In this document: in pieces, positions 1 through 9,025 of the stretch | How the letters are laid out: every line of letters starts with the position of its first letter | Position numbering within the stretch: the first letter of the stretch is position 1 | Origin: Actinomyces denticolens | GTDB taxonomy: Bacteria > Actinomycetota > Actinomycetes > Actinomycetales > Actinomycetaceae | Assembly (NCBI RefSeq): GCF_002072185.1 | Contig: NZ_MVIW01000030.1 | Span: 1 to 32,686, forward strand | Length of the DNA: 32,686 nt | Direction of reading: 5' to 3' | Notes under the pieces: model-generated | What the model was told of the DNA's origin: nothing | The model's database searches: none | The model's input: the letters and a program-made list of their open reading frames with translations, nothing else | Made by a program: the position numbers and the translations under genes

Positions 1-1
1 G

Positions 2-1615
2 CTGTTCTTCTGGCCGGTCGCCACCCTCATGGGTCGCGGCCTCGCCCCCGACGGCGCCCTCGACCTCACCGGCTTCGCGGAGGTCCTCACGGCCCCGCGC
101 ACCTGGCGGATCCTCACCCAGACCCTCACCCAGGCGACCCTGGCCACCGCGATCTGCGTCGTCCTCGGCGTGCCCGGGGCGCTCGTCCTCTACCGGCGCT
201 CCTTCCCGGGCCGCGACCTCCTGCGCGGGATCGTCATCGTGCCCTTCGTGCTGCCCAGCGTCGTCGTCGGCGTCGCCTTCCACGCGCTCGTCACCAAGGG
301 CGGGCCGCTGGGAGGCCTCGGCCTGGATGGGACGCTCACCGCCGTCGTCGCCGCCCTCGTCTTCTTCAACTACGGGCTCGTCGTGCGCACCGTGGGCACC
401 ATGTGGTCCCGGCTCGACCCCCGCGCCGTCGAAGCCGCCCGCGCGCTCGGCGCCTCGCCGTGGCGGGCGTGGCGCACCGTCACCCTGCCGAGCCTCGCGC
501 CCGCGATCGCATCGGCCGCCTCGCTCACGTTCCTGTTCTGCGCCACCGCCTACGGGGTCGTGCTGGTCCTGGGCGGAGTGGGGATCGGCACCATCGAGAC
601 CGAGATCTACGTCCAGACAGCCCAGTACCTGAACCTGCGCGCGGCCGCCGTCCTGTCCGTGGTCCAGCTCCTCGTCATCGCCGCGGCCCTATGGGTCGCC
701 GAGCGCGCCCGCGCCGCCTCCACCGCGCGCCTCCGCCTGCGCCTCGACGTGCCCGCCACCCCGCTGCGCCGTTCCGACGCCCCCGCGATCGCGCTCACCG
801 CCGCCGCCATCGGGGGGCTCCTGGCCGCCCCCGTGCTGGTGCTCGTGGCCCGCTCCCTGCGCCGGGGCGGGCGATGGACTCTGGCGAACTACACGGACCT
901 GGGCACGCGCGGCCAATCCAACGCCCTGCTCGTCACCGTCTGGGAGGCCGCCGCCACCTCCCTGCGCGTGGCCGTCGTCGCGGCCGTGATCGCGCTCGCG
1001 GTGGGCGGTGCGGTGAGCCTCGTCGTCTCGCGCAGTCCCCGCGGCCGCGTCCTCGCCCGCGCCGTCGCGCTCCTCGACGCCGCGTTCATGCTCCCGCTGG
1101 GCGTGTCCGCCGTGACGGTCGGCTTCGGCTTCCTCATCACCCTCGCCCCCACGGGCCTGACGGCGTCGTGGTGGGTCCTGCCGCTCGCCCAGGCGGTCGT
1201 CGCCGTGCCGCTGGTCGTGCGCACCCTCCTGCCGGCACTGCGCGCCATCGATCCCCGGCAGCGCGAGGCCGCGGCCGCCCTCGGCGCCGGCCCCGGGCGC
1301 GCCCTGCTCACCGTCGACGGCCCCCACCTGGCGCGCGCCAGCGGGCTCGCCGCCGGATTCGCGCTGGCCACGAGCCTGGGGGAGTTCGGCGCGACGTCCT
1401 TCCTCGCCCGCCCGGCCGAGCCGACCCTCCCCGTGGTGCTCTACCGCCTCATCGGCCGCCCCGGCGCCCAGAACCAGGGGATGGGGCTGGCCGCCGGCGT
1501 CGTCCTCGCCGCCGGGACCGCCGCCCTCATGCTGGGGTGCGAGTGGCTGCAGAACCGCTGGGCGCGCGCGGGTAGCGGCTCCGGCGCCCCGCGCGCCGGC
1601 GAGGAGGGCTCATGA
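2..1615 (+). CDS. ABC importer permease, two fused membrane domains (thiamine/iron type), 5' truncated
   Basis: This is an inner-membrane permease of a binding-protein-dependent importer. The reading frame is open to the left edge (the visible part begins LFFWPVATLMGRGL), so the real start lies outside the window and 537 residues are visible. It holds two consecutive permease domains, each with an EAA loop that docks the ATPase. The first loop is EAARALGASPWRAWRTV, about residue 143; the second is EAAAALGAGPGRALLTV, about residue 422. Roughly ten to twelve hydrophobic segments are seen. The second half contains SLGEFGATSFLARP followed by TLPVVLYRLIGRPG, which resembles ThiP-type and Fbp-type fused permeases (family length about 530). 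The stop overlaps the upstream ATG of the ATPase gene (ATGA), so the two are translationally coupled. Substrate is not decided by sequence; thiamine or ferric iron are the family options. The binding-protein gene should lie just upstream. Confidence 0.9.
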   Translation: MFFWPVATLMGRGLAPDGALDLTGFAEVLTAPRTWRILTQTLTQATLATAICVVLGVPGALVLYRRSFPGRDLLRGIVIVPFVLPSVVVGVAFHALVTKGGPLGGLGLDGTLTAVVAALVFFNYGLVVRTVGTMWSRLDPRAVEAARALGASPWRAWRTVTLPSLAPAIASAASLTFLFCATAYGVVLVLGGVGIGTIETEIYVQTAQYLNLRAAAVLSVVQLLVIAAALWVAERARAASTARLRLRLDVPATPLRRSDAPAIALTAAAIGGLLAAPVLVLVARSLRRGGRWTLANYTDLGTRGQSNALLVTVWEAAATSLRVAVVAAVIALAVGGAVSLVVSRSPRGRVLARAVALLDAAFMLPLGVSAVTVGFGFLITLAPTGLTASWWVLPLAQAVVAVPLVVRTLLPALRAIDPRQREAAAALGAGPGRALLTVDGPHLARASGLAAGFALATSLGEFGATSFLARPAEPTLPVVLYRLIGRPGAQNQGMGLAAGVVLAAGTAALMLGCEWLQNRWARAGSGSGAPRAGEEGS

Positions 1616-1629
1616 CGGGAGGAGGCCCC

Positions 1630-2784
1630 ATGACGGATGGGCTCAGCATCGACGGGCTGCGGGTGGTCTACCCGGGCGGGCGGGGCACGGGGCCCGTCGT
1701 GGCCGTCGACGGCGTCGACCTGGGGATCCGCGCCGGCCGGATCGTCGCCCTCCTGGGGGCCTCGGGCTCCGGCAAGTCCTCGCTGCTGCGCGCCGTGGCG
1801 GGCCTGGAGCCCGTCGCGGCCGGCGCCATCCGCTGGGACGGGCGCGACGTCGTCTCCACCCCGGTGCACAGGCGCGGCTTCGGGCTCATGTTCCAGGAGG
1901 GCCAGCTCTTCCCCTTCCGGGACGTCGGCGGGAACGTCGGCTACGGGCTGACGGGCCTGAGTCGGGCCCAGCGGGCCCATCGCATCGCCGAGATGCTCGA
2001 CCTCGTGGGCCTGCCCGACTACGGGTCCCGGCCCATCACCACCCTGTCCGGCGGGCAGGCGCAGCGCGTCGCCCTGGCGCGGGCCCTCGCCCCCCGGCCG
2101 CGGCTGCTGCTGCTCGACGAGCCCCTGTCCGCGCTCGACCGGGCCCTGCGCGAGCAGCTCGCCGTCGACCTGCGCGCCATTCTCACCGAGCAGGGCACCA
2201 CGGCGCTCTACGTCACCCACGACCAGGATGAGGCGATGACCGTCGCGGATGAGGTCGGAGTCATGGAGGCCGGGAGGCTCTCGCGGCTGGCCTCCCCCGA
2301 GGCGCTGTGGGCCGATCCGGGCAGCGCGAGCGTCGCGGCCTTCCTCGGCTTCGGCCCGATCCTCACCCGTGAACAGGCCGAGGCCCTGGGCTGGGGGAGT
2401 CTCGCCGACGGCGGTCGGCCGGGGGCACGGGGGCCGCGTACCGGTGCGACCGCCGCGGGACTGGCCCTCGCCCCCGGCGCGCTGCGCGTGGTCGGCACGG
2501 GGGACAGTGCGGGGGACGGTGCTGCGGTCGGCGCGACGGGGGGAGCCCCGGGGGCCGGCGGCGCCGCTCGGCCCCCGGCCGCGGGCCTGCCGGAGGCCAG
2601 TGGGACGGTGCTCGCCCGGCGGGTGCGCCGGGGCAGGGCCGAGGCGGACGTGTCCCTCGATGTCCCTGGAGGGGAGGCCGTCGTCGCCGCCGGGGTGGGC
2701 GGGGTCGACGGGCCGGCGAGCGGGATCGGCGCGAGGGTCCGCATGGGACTGGATCCGACCCGAGCCGCTGCCATCGACTTCTGA
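1630..2784 (+). CDS. ABC importer ATP-binding protein (ThiQ/FbpC-like)
   Basis: Cytoplasmic ATPase that powers the permease encoded just upstream. Numbered from the ATG at 1630: Walker A GASGSGKS (43-50), Q-loop Q89, signature LSGGQ (139-143), Walker B LLLLDEP with catalytic E164, D-loop SALD, and switch histidine H198 in VTHDQDEA. All catalytic residues are intact. The last ~130 residues form a Gly/Ala-rich TOBE-like extension that ends in VRMGLDPTRAAAIDF. An ATG at 1612 overlaps the permease stop, but the ATG at 1630 has a purine-rich Shine-Dalgarno (GGGAGGAGG, 1617-1625) four bases upstream, so I prefer 1630 (384 residues). Linkage to a two-domain permease fits a thiamine or iron importer; the exact substrate is inferred only from family resemblance. 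Confidence 0.9.
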   Translation: MTDGLSIDGLRVVYPGGRGTGPVVAVDGVDLGIRAGRIVALLGASGSGKSSLLRAVAGLEPVAAGAIRWDGRDVVSTPVHRRGFGLMFQEGQLFPFRDVGGNVGYGLTGLSRAQRAHRIAEMLDLVGLPDYGSRPITTLSGGQAQRVALARALAPRPRLLLLDEPLSALDRALREQLAVDLRAILTEQGTTALYVTHDQDEAMTVADEVGVMEAGRLSRLASPEALWADPGSASVAAFLGFGPILTREQAEALGWGSLADGGRPGARGPRTGATAAGLALAPGALRVVGTGDSAGDGAAVGATGGAPGAGGAARPPAAGLPEASGTVLARRVRRGRAEADVSLDVPGGEAVVAAGVGGVDGPASGIGARVRMGLDPTRAAAIDF

Positions 2785-3465
2785 TCGTGTCCTTCGGGCC
2801 GGGGTGTCGGCTTGACGCGGGCGAATGCCCGACTGATCACATCCCGGCCCGAAAGGCGCTATTCCCCGATACCCTCGCTGGAAGGGGCCTGATGGCGCGC
2901 TGCCGGGCGGGCCCCATCGCTGAGCAGGAGGACGAGTCGCGCAGGAGGGAGGGGCCCATGGGGATCGCGGTGGAGACCTCCCTGACCAGCGGGATGGCGG
3001 CTGGGCGTCGTCCGTCGTGCGGCGTCGTCGGCCCCGTCCCGGCCGGGGTGCCGGCTCGGCCCGGGGCGCGGGGCGCTCCTGGTGGGTCGGGGTGCCGCAT
3101 GAGGCTTCCCGCCCCACGGCATTCCCTGCGACGCGGATCACAGATCGGGCATCGAGGCCGGTCATCTGTGATCGAAACGCAACCGGAGTATCCTCTGCCC
3201 CATCCGTCACGGGAGTATCACGAAGAGCTTCTGATCGGCGCCCCCGCGCCCGGTCTTTCGGCGTATCGTCAGATGCCCGAGGGCCCTCCGATCCTCTCGT
3301 CTCGGCCCGGGCGTCCCGGCAGGTTCCTGTCCTCTCCGGCCTCCTGGGCGTCCCGGGTGTCTCTCGCGCCGCCCCCGGCGCCGGGATAACGGGGCACGGA
3401 TCCCCACCCGCCATGACCTCCCGTCGGCTTCCTGAGCCGCCCTGACCGCCATCGGAAGGACCATC
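2785..3465 (+). other. 681-bp intergenic region with inverted and direct repeats, no convincing gene
   Basis: No frame here looks like a conserved protein. Visible structures: a short hairpin CGGGC-GAAT-GCCCG (2818-2831) just past the ATPase gene, without a T-run; a perfect 10-bp inverted repeat GATCACAGAT / ATCTGTGATC (3136-3145 and 3164-3173, 18-base loop); and the octamer GGAGTATC twice (3185-3192, 3212-3219). TATCCT at 3189-3194 overlaps the first octamer and could be a -10 box, giving a leader of about 260 bases for the TPR gene; no good -35 is seen. The region ends with the Shine-Dalgarno of that gene (GGAAGGA, 3455-3461). Regulatory use is inference. Confidence 0.4.
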
Positions 3466-6400
3466 ATGACAACCCGCGAGGACATCACCGCCAGGCTCGC
3501 CCATACGGCCGGCCTGGAGCACACGCCGGCTGTGTCAGCGCTGACGGCCGAGGCCGTCACCTGGGCCGATGCCCTTGGCGCCGAGGTCCTCCAGGTCTCC
3601 TCCCGGGTCGCCCTCACCCGCGAGTACTTCCTGGGCAACGAGCAGTGGCGGGCACTGGACCCGCTCAACTGGAGCCTCGCCCGGTTCTCCCAGCGGCCCG
3701 AGCTGTTCAGCTCCGAGGCGCTTCGCACCCTGACCTGGGACTGCACGTGGGCGGTGGCGGTCGCCGCGAGCAATCCCGCGGTATCGGTGGAGCAGCTGCG
3801 GGTCCTCACGCGCAAGGTCGAGGCCTTCCACTCCTCCCAGGGCGGCGCGATGCGGGGCATCTACGGGCAGCGCTCGAAGGTCGCCTCCCTTCTGGGCCGC
3901 GAGGATGAGGCGGCCGAGGCCCTCGCGCAGTGGCGGCGGGCCGAGCCCGAGGAGGACCCGGCCCGCGACGTCTACCAGCCCCTCCTCGAAATCGATTGGG
4001 CCACTCGCAACGAGACCTGGGACCTCGCGGTCTCCACCGCCGCCCCGATCCTCAGGGGGGATGTGGGGGTCGGGCCGATGCGCGAGACCGTCCGCGCCGC
4101 GTCCCTCCTCGCCCTCCTCGCCTCGGGGCGTCCGGCGGCGGCCTGGAACGCCCACCTGCACGCCTACCGGGCCCAGGAGTCCAGCCCCGGCAGCCTGCGC
4201 TCCATCGCCCTGCACTGGCAGTACCTCGCCCTGTCCGGCAAGCCCGACCGGGCGCTCACCCTCCTGCGCCGCCACCTCGGCTGGCTGCCGACGGCCGAGT
4301 CCGGCGAGGTCCTCCTGGCCGCCCTGCGCGGCGCGGCCCTTGTGCTTCGCGAGGCCGAGGCCGCGGGGTGGGGCAACGAGATCCTCGGCGCGGACGCCCC
4401 CGTCCAGGCCACCTGGTGCCCCGATCCGGGTATCCCGGCGGTCGTGAGGATCTCCCAGGCGCGCGTCGACATGGAGGCCTGGGCCCGCCGCCTGGCCGGG
4501 CTCTACGACCGCCGCAACGGCAACCGCACCGTCTCCGAGCAGCTCGATCGCGACCTTGCCCGTCCTGTCATCGGCGACGGCGGGATCGTCCTGCCCCCGG
4601 CCGACTCCGAGGATCCCGTCACGGAGCCCCTCGATGAGGATCAGCCCCAGAGCGCCCACGTCTCGCGCCTCGCCGGCCTGATCGACCCCGACGATCAGCG
4701 CAGTCGTCGTGAGAACGATGCCTGGACCGCCACCTTCGTCAGCCAGGCCGGCCAGTCCGCCCTCGATGCCGGCTCGCTCAGGGGAGAGGCGCGGGCCGCT
4801 GCGATGTCCCCCGCCACCCCCGCCGGCGGGCAGGCGAGCATCGGCGTGAAGGATGCTGCGGGCACTGCCGGGAGCGCGGGCGCCGCCGGTTCCGCGGGCT
4901 CGGCCGACGCGCTCTCCGCCGCCTCCCCCCAGGCGTCCTCGTCCGCGCCGTCGGCCGTCCCCGCCCAGATGACCCGGGCAGTGCCGCCGCACCAGCCGGG
5001 CCAGGAGAGCATCGCGGGGCCCACGGACATCACGCCGGCGACCCCCGCCCGGGGCCAGGCCCGCGTCCCCGCCGGCGCGCCGGGCGGCCGCAGTGGCGTC
5101 CTCATGCCCGATTCCGTTCCCACCGCGCCCAGCAGCGGCGATGGCCGTCCCCCCTCGACGATCGCCCACGAGTTGGTCGAGGACGTTCCGACGGCGCCCC
5201 ACCAGAGCGTGGCGGCCTCGGCGAGCCCCGCCGCCCCCGCCGGTCCCGCGGCGATCTCACCCGAGGTGGCGCGGCCGGACGCCGCCGCTGCGGTCCCGGC
5301 CTCCACCGGCCCGGTCCGGCGCTCGATCGTGCAGCGGGTCGCCAATGAGTTCTCCACCGAGGAGATCACCCCCGTCGATGGAGTCGCCGATCAGGCCGGC
5401 GCCCCGTCCCACCCGGTGGCCGCGCCCGCGGCCTACGGGTACGTGGCCTCGCCGTCCCCGGTCTCCTCGAAGAAGGCCACTGTCCCCACCTGGGTCAGGG
5501 TGGCGCGTGCGGCCGAGGCCACCCAGGCCGCCCGTTCGGCCCAGTCCGCTCAATCCGTGCAGACCGCTCCCGCGACGAGCGAGGCCCCCGCGCCCCCACC
5601 GCCCCCGGGGCCCGTCCCGCCCCCGCCGCCCCTGGTCTCCCCGGCGCCCGTCCCCTCCCTGGCCGCCCCCGCCATCATGGCCGAGGCCGCCGACTTCACC
5701 GACTTGAGAACCCCGAGCACCCCGCCCGACGCCACGAGCCCCGAGGTGCTGGCCGTCGACAGCGCCGGGACCCCGGAGGTGCCCAGGACCTCTTCGGCGC
5801 CCGTGGTCCGGTCGGCCCCGGCCGCCGTCTCGGCCCCGGCCGTCCCCGCCCCGGGCGCGCGCTCCGCGCACAGCCCCGCTCCCGCACCGCCCGCCCCGGT
5901 GGCGTCGTCGGGCCCCTCGGCCCCCTTGACCACCGCCTCCCCCGCTCTGCCCGCGGACACGCTGGTGACTGGGCCGATCCTGGCGCCCGCCCCCGGCGCG
6001 GGCAGTGCCGGCAGCGCGCCCCATGCGCCGAGCGCCCCCGGCTCCCCGGAGGCCGCCGGCGCCCGGAGCGCCCCGTCGGCGCCGCTCGTGCCCGCCACTC
6101 CGCCCGGCGCGGGAACCCGCTGCAAACCCGAGCCGATCATGGAGGACACCTCCGCCCCCGACCTCGAGGGCCCCTACCCCGAGCTCGAGATCAAACCCGT
6201 CATGCCCGTCTACGGCCCCAAGGACGCCGTCCTGCGCTACTCGCGCTCGCTGGCCAGGCTCGGCGCCGACCTGGACGGCTTCGTCGTCGCCGATCGCGTG
6301 GCCGCCGGCGGGGTCCTGGAGGCCGATTGGCCCGGCCCGGCCAACCTTCAGATCGAGACCGCCTTCCTTCGCGCCGACGCCAAGCGGCTCCTGCGCGATC

Positions 6401-7881
6401 ACCAGGGCGCCATCCGTGAGCGCCACCGGATGCGCTCCTCCATCGGGGCCCGCGACGGCGAGCTCGGCTTCCTGCGCTTGGACATCCTGAGTCTGCGCGA
6501 TGAGCTCGAGGCCGACACCGCCGACGCCCCCGAGGGGGAGGGGCTCGACGCCGTCCGCGCCGCCGCCCTGGCCGAGCGCGCCCACCACTACCTGGAGGCC
6601 CTGTGGGGGCTCGTCCAGGACTCCCTGGAGCGCCTCGGCGCCATGGAGCGGGCGGGCAGGCGCGACAGCGCCGTCCAGGGCACCGAGTACCGCCGCCTCG
6701 TCCAGATGGGCAATACCGCCGCTGACCTCGCCCAGGTCCTCTCGACACTGTCCGACCCCGATGGCGCCGATGCCGCCATCGCGCTCTTCGAGTGGATCCT
6801 GGATGCCGTCCCGGAGGGATTCCATGGCGACCACCCCGCAGACGACCTCGACCTCATGCGGGCCCGGCGCCTCAACGAGGCCGGTTTCCCGCACCGCGCC
6901 AGCGGCCTGGCCGACGATGTCCTGCGCCGTCACGACCGCACCCCCGTGCTCGCCGCCGTGACGGCCCGCACGATCCTGGCCGAGAGCACCGCGGCCGACC
7001 ACGCCACCAGCGCCTCGCTGGAGCAGCGGCGCCAGGCAGCCGACGCGCTCGCCGCCCTCAAGGCCCCCGTGAGCGGCCCACTGGCCACGGTCTCACTGGG
7101 CCGTGCCCTGGCCCAGGACGGTCGTCCGAGCGAGGCCGCCGAGGCCTTCTCCACGGCGCTGTCCGAGTTGGACTCCGTCGACGCCCCCGGCGTCGAGCTC
7201 TACGTCCGGGGCCTGCTCGCCTCGGCGCAGTCCGATATGGGGGAGAATCGCGGCGCTGTCGACAACGCCACCGCCGTGGCCCGGATCCTCGTGCGCGACG
7301 GCCGCGTGGACAAGGCCGTCGAGCAGTTGTCCACCGCGGCGGCGGCCGCCGCCGACCTCGGCGACAACGTCACCGCGGCCGACCTGCACCGCCAGATCGC
7401 CGACCTCCACGGCACCGGCACGGAGGACGGCAAGCGCCGCCGCTCCCGCTCCCTGCGCGATGCCGCCCGCGCTGTCGTCGACGCGCCCAGCCGGGATGAG
7501 GCCGTCGAGCACCTCGATGAGGCGCGGGCCCTGATGGAGGAGTCGCGCGAATTGCTCGTGGAGGCCTTCTCCGGGAAGGACCGGGCCTGGGAGCGCGGCG
7601 CTTGGCATGACGCCTACGCCTTCATCCTGGCGCGCGCCGGCCATGACTCGGAGGCCGTCCCGTACTGCGAGGCCGCCGTCGAGGGGTTCATGGCCAAGGA
7701 CGACCGCCGTGCCGCAGCGGAGTCGCTGACCCGGATGGTCCGCTCGCTCATCGCGCTCGACGAGCGGACGGATGCGCGCGCCGCCTGCGATCGCATCCGC
7801 GAGCTGCTCGCCGATCCGGCGTGGGAGGGCGACGACGCGCTGGCCTTCGTCGACGAGGTGGCCCCGACCCTGGCCCAGTGA
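3466..7881 (+). CDS. Giant TPR-like protein with a long Pro/Ala/Ser-rich middle
   Basis: 1471 residues, no signal peptide, no membrane segment, no enzymatic motif that I recognise. Three parts are visible. Residues ~1-400 are helical and TPR-like: repeated Ala/Leu-rich helix pairs such as EDEAAEALAQWRRAEP and GKPDRALTLLRRHLGWLP. Residues ~430-885 are low-complexity, rich in Ala, Pro, Ser and Gly, with a polyproline stretch at ~708-724 (PAPPPPPGPVPPPPP), and probably disordered. Residues ~890-1471 are again an acidic alpha-solenoid with TPR-like units (for example LGRALAQDGRPSEAAEAFSTAL). The start is supported by GGAAGGA eight bases upstream. The likely role is a cytoplasmic scaffold or adaptor whose two solenoids are tied by a flexible, possibly protein-binding linker; this is inference from architecture only. 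It appears to be a single-gene unit. Confidence 0.85.
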   Translation: MTTREDITARLAHTAGLEHTPAVSALTAEAVTWADALGAEVLQVSSRVALTREYFLGNEQWRALDPLNWSLARFSQRPELFSSEALRTLTWDCTWAVAVAASNPAVSVEQLRVLTRKVEAFHSSQGGAMRGIYGQRSKVASLLGREDEAAEALAQWRRAEPEEDPARDVYQPLLEIDWATRNETWDLAVSTAAPILRGDVGVGPMRETVRAASLLALLASGRPAAAWNAHLHAYRAQESSPGSLRSIALHWQYLALSGKPDRALTLLRRHLGWLPTAESGEVLLAALRGAALVLREAEAAGWGNEILGADAPVQATWCPDPGIPAVVRISQARVDMEAWARRLAGLYDRRNGNRTVSEQLDRDLARPVIGDGGIVLPPADSEDPVTEPLDEDQPQSAHVSRLAGLIDPDDQRSRRENDAWTATFVSQAGQSALDAGSLRGEARAAAMSPATPAGGQASIGVKDAAGTAGSAGAAGSAGSADALSAASPQASSSAPSAVPAQMTRAVPPHQPGQESIAGPTDITPATPARGQARVPAGAPGGRSGVLMPDSVPTAPSSGDGRPPSTIAHELVEDVPTAPHQSVAASASPAAPAGPAAISPEVARPDAAAAVPASTGPVRRSIVQRVANEFSTEEITPVDGVADQAGAPSHPVAAPAAYGYVASPSPVSSKKATVPTWVRVARAAEATQAARSAQSAQSVQTAPATSEAPAPPPPPGPVPPPPPLVSPAPVPSLAAPAIMAEAADFTDLRTPSTPPDATSPEVLAVDSAGTPEVPRTSSAPVVRSAPAAVSAPAVPAPGARSAHSPAPAPPAPVASSGPSAPLTTASPALPADTLVTGPILAPAPGAGSAGSAPHAPSAPGSPEAAGARSAPSAPLVPATPPGAGTRCKPEPIMEDTSAPDLEGPYPELEIKPVMPVYGPKDAVLRYSRSLARLGADLDGFVVADRVAAGGVLEADWPGPANLQIETAFLRADAKRLLRDHQGAIRERHRMRSSIGARDGELGFLRLDILSLRDELEADTADAPEGEGLDAVRAAALAERAHHYLEALWGLVQDSLERLGAMERAGRRDSAVQGTEYRRLVQMGNTAADLAQVLSTLSDPDGADAAIALFEWILDAVPEGFHGDHPADDLDLMRARRLNEAGFPHRASGLADDVLRRHDRTPVLAAVTARTILAESTAADHATSASLEQRRQAADALAALKAPVSGPLATVSLGRALAQDGRPSEAAEAFSTALSELDSVDAPGVELYVRGLLASAQSDMGENRGAVDNATAVARILVRDGRVDKAVEQLSTAAAAAADLGDNVTAADLHRQIADLHGTGTEDGKRRRSRSLRDAARAVVDAPSRDEAVEHLDEARALMEESRELLVEAFSGKDRAWERGAWHDAYAFILARAGHDSEAVPYCEAAVEGFMAKDDRRAAAESLTRMVRSLIALDERTDARAACDRIRELLADPAWEGDDALAFVDEVAPTLAQ

Positions 7882-7937
7882 CGCGGCGGATCGTGGGCAG
7901 GGCCACCGATGAGCGACGCAAACACCGCGCGGACCGC

Positions 7938-7966
7938 ATGACAGCGCTCGCGAACTGGGGGACCAT
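7938..7966 (+). promoter_or_regulatory. Candidate promoter of the thiol-transferase gene
   Basis: ATGACA (7938-7943; five of six bases match the -35 consensus) is followed after 17 bases by GACCAT (7961-7966; three of six -10 matches). It would start transcription about 50 bases before the ATG at 8022. A small dyad GGGAC-CAT-GTCCC (7959-7971) overlaps the -10 box and could be an operator. The call rests on spacing and consensus only. Confidence 0.25.
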
Positions 7967-8021
7967 GTCCCTGTGGGGGTGACGCCGCCCTCCGCCGCGC
8001 ACCGAGCACAGGGAGTCCTCA

Positions 8022-8885
8022 ATGGCCATCGCCACCTCGCACCGATTCTCCGCCGACGATCTGCCTGTCGAGGCGGGCCGCTACCGGCTCGTCGCCTCAC
8101 CGTCATGCCCCTGGTCGCGCAGGGTTCTCATCGCCCGGCGCGTGCTGGGGCTGACTGAGGCCATTCCGCTGTCCATGTGCTACGGCCGGGGCGAGGACGG
8201 CTTCTGGGAGCTCACCGGACCCGACGGCGAGCCCGGCACCGATGCCGTCCTGGGCGCCCGCTCCCTGGCCGAGGTCTACGCGACCACCCCCGGCTACACC
8301 CCGCCCCCCACCGTCCCGGCCCTCGTGGACACCACCACCGGGCAGGTCGTGTCCGACGACTCCGGCACGCTCCTGTTCGACCTCGCCACAGCCTGGTGGG
8401 ACCTGCACCGCGAGGGGGCCCCGGACCTCTACCCCTTGAACCGCCGCAACTCCACTGACGCCTGGGACGAGTGGATCGGCGAGCACATCAACCGCGGCCA
8501 TGCCGTCGCCACCCACTCCGAGGACGAGGCCGAGGCGGCCGTGGCCGCGCAGGGCGTGCTCGTGGCCTTCGACGTCGTCGACACGATGCTCGCGCGCGCC
8601 ACCCGCATGCACCCCTCCCGCGAGGGCGGCATGACGCTGGTGGACCTGCCGCCCCTGTCCTCACTCGTGTCCATCGGCCAGTTCCTGTGCGGCACCGAGC
8701 CCACCGGCTCCGACATCCGCCTGTTCACCACCGTTCAGGCCTACGAGTACGGCGGGCGCCAGTCCTACCCCGGCGGCGAGGCGCCCCAGATCAGCTTCTG
8801 GCCGGCCCTGTCGCGCTGGTTCCGCGCCCTGGAGCAGCGCCCCGGCTGGGTCAGTTCCGACGAGCGCGGCGCCCTGGGGCTGTAG
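8022..8885 (+). CDS. Glutathionyl-hydroquinone reductase-like thiol transferase (Xi-class GST fold)
   Basis: 287 residues, cytosolic. Family enzymes reduce glutathionyl-(hydro)quinones through an active-site Cys-Pro-Trp. Here the motif is SPSCPWSRRVLIARRVLGL with C29-P30-W31, on the N-terminal thioredoxin-like domain. Further family hallmarks follow: TVPALVDTTTGQVVSDDSGTL (thiol-binding loop), then an all-helical C-terminal domain with GSDIRLFTTVQAYEYGG and SRWFRALEQRPGW. Family members are usually ~310-330 residues, so this one is somewhat short in the loop after the CPW motif. A GGGAG Shine-Dalgarno lies seven bases before the ATG. Actinobacteria generally use mycothiol rather than glutathione, so the true thiol partner may be mycothiol; that is inference. 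The 3' end is convergent with the DUF4921 gene. Confidence 0.8.
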   Translation: MAIATSHRFSADDLPVEAGRYRLVASPSCPWSRRVLIARRVLGLTEAIPLSMCYGRGEDGFWELTGPDGEPGTDAVLGARSLAEVYATTPGYTPPPTVPALVDTTTGQVVSDDSGTLLFDLATAWWDLHREGAPDLYPLNRRNSTDAWDEWIGEHINRGHAVATHSEDEAEAAVAAQGVLVAFDVVDTMLARATRMHPSREGGMTLVDLPPLSSLVSIGQFLCGTEPTGSDIRLFTTVQAYEYGGRQSYPGGEAPQISFWPALSRWFRALEQRPGWVSSDERGALGL

Positions 8886-9025
8886 GGCGAGGGACGGCAG
8901 CTGCCCGGCCGCAGCGCTCCCCTCCGGCTCGTCGCGGAACCGCCGACCTCCGCGAAGGCTGCCTCGTCCGCCACGAACCCGATGCGGTTCGCCGGGTCGT
9001 CCCAGCGCTCCTCCGCACCCATCAC

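Noticed and set aside
1-2784. TPP riboswitch for the thiamine-type importer
   Set aside because: Any such element would precede the binding-protein gene outside the window; no riboswitch-like sequence is visible here.
3136-3173. CRP-like site from GATCACA and TGTGATC
   Set aside because: The half-sites are in the wrong order (TCACA first, then TGTGA) and 18+ bases apart, so this is a hairpin-type repeat and not a CRP operator.
2958-3389. Possible 143-residue gene with a strong Shine-Dalgarno in the 0.7-kb gap
   Set aside because: AGGAGGGAGGGG precedes the ATG, but the translation is Pro/Arg/Gly/Ser-rich, runs through the inverted repeat and resembles nothing known. It is too weak to call.
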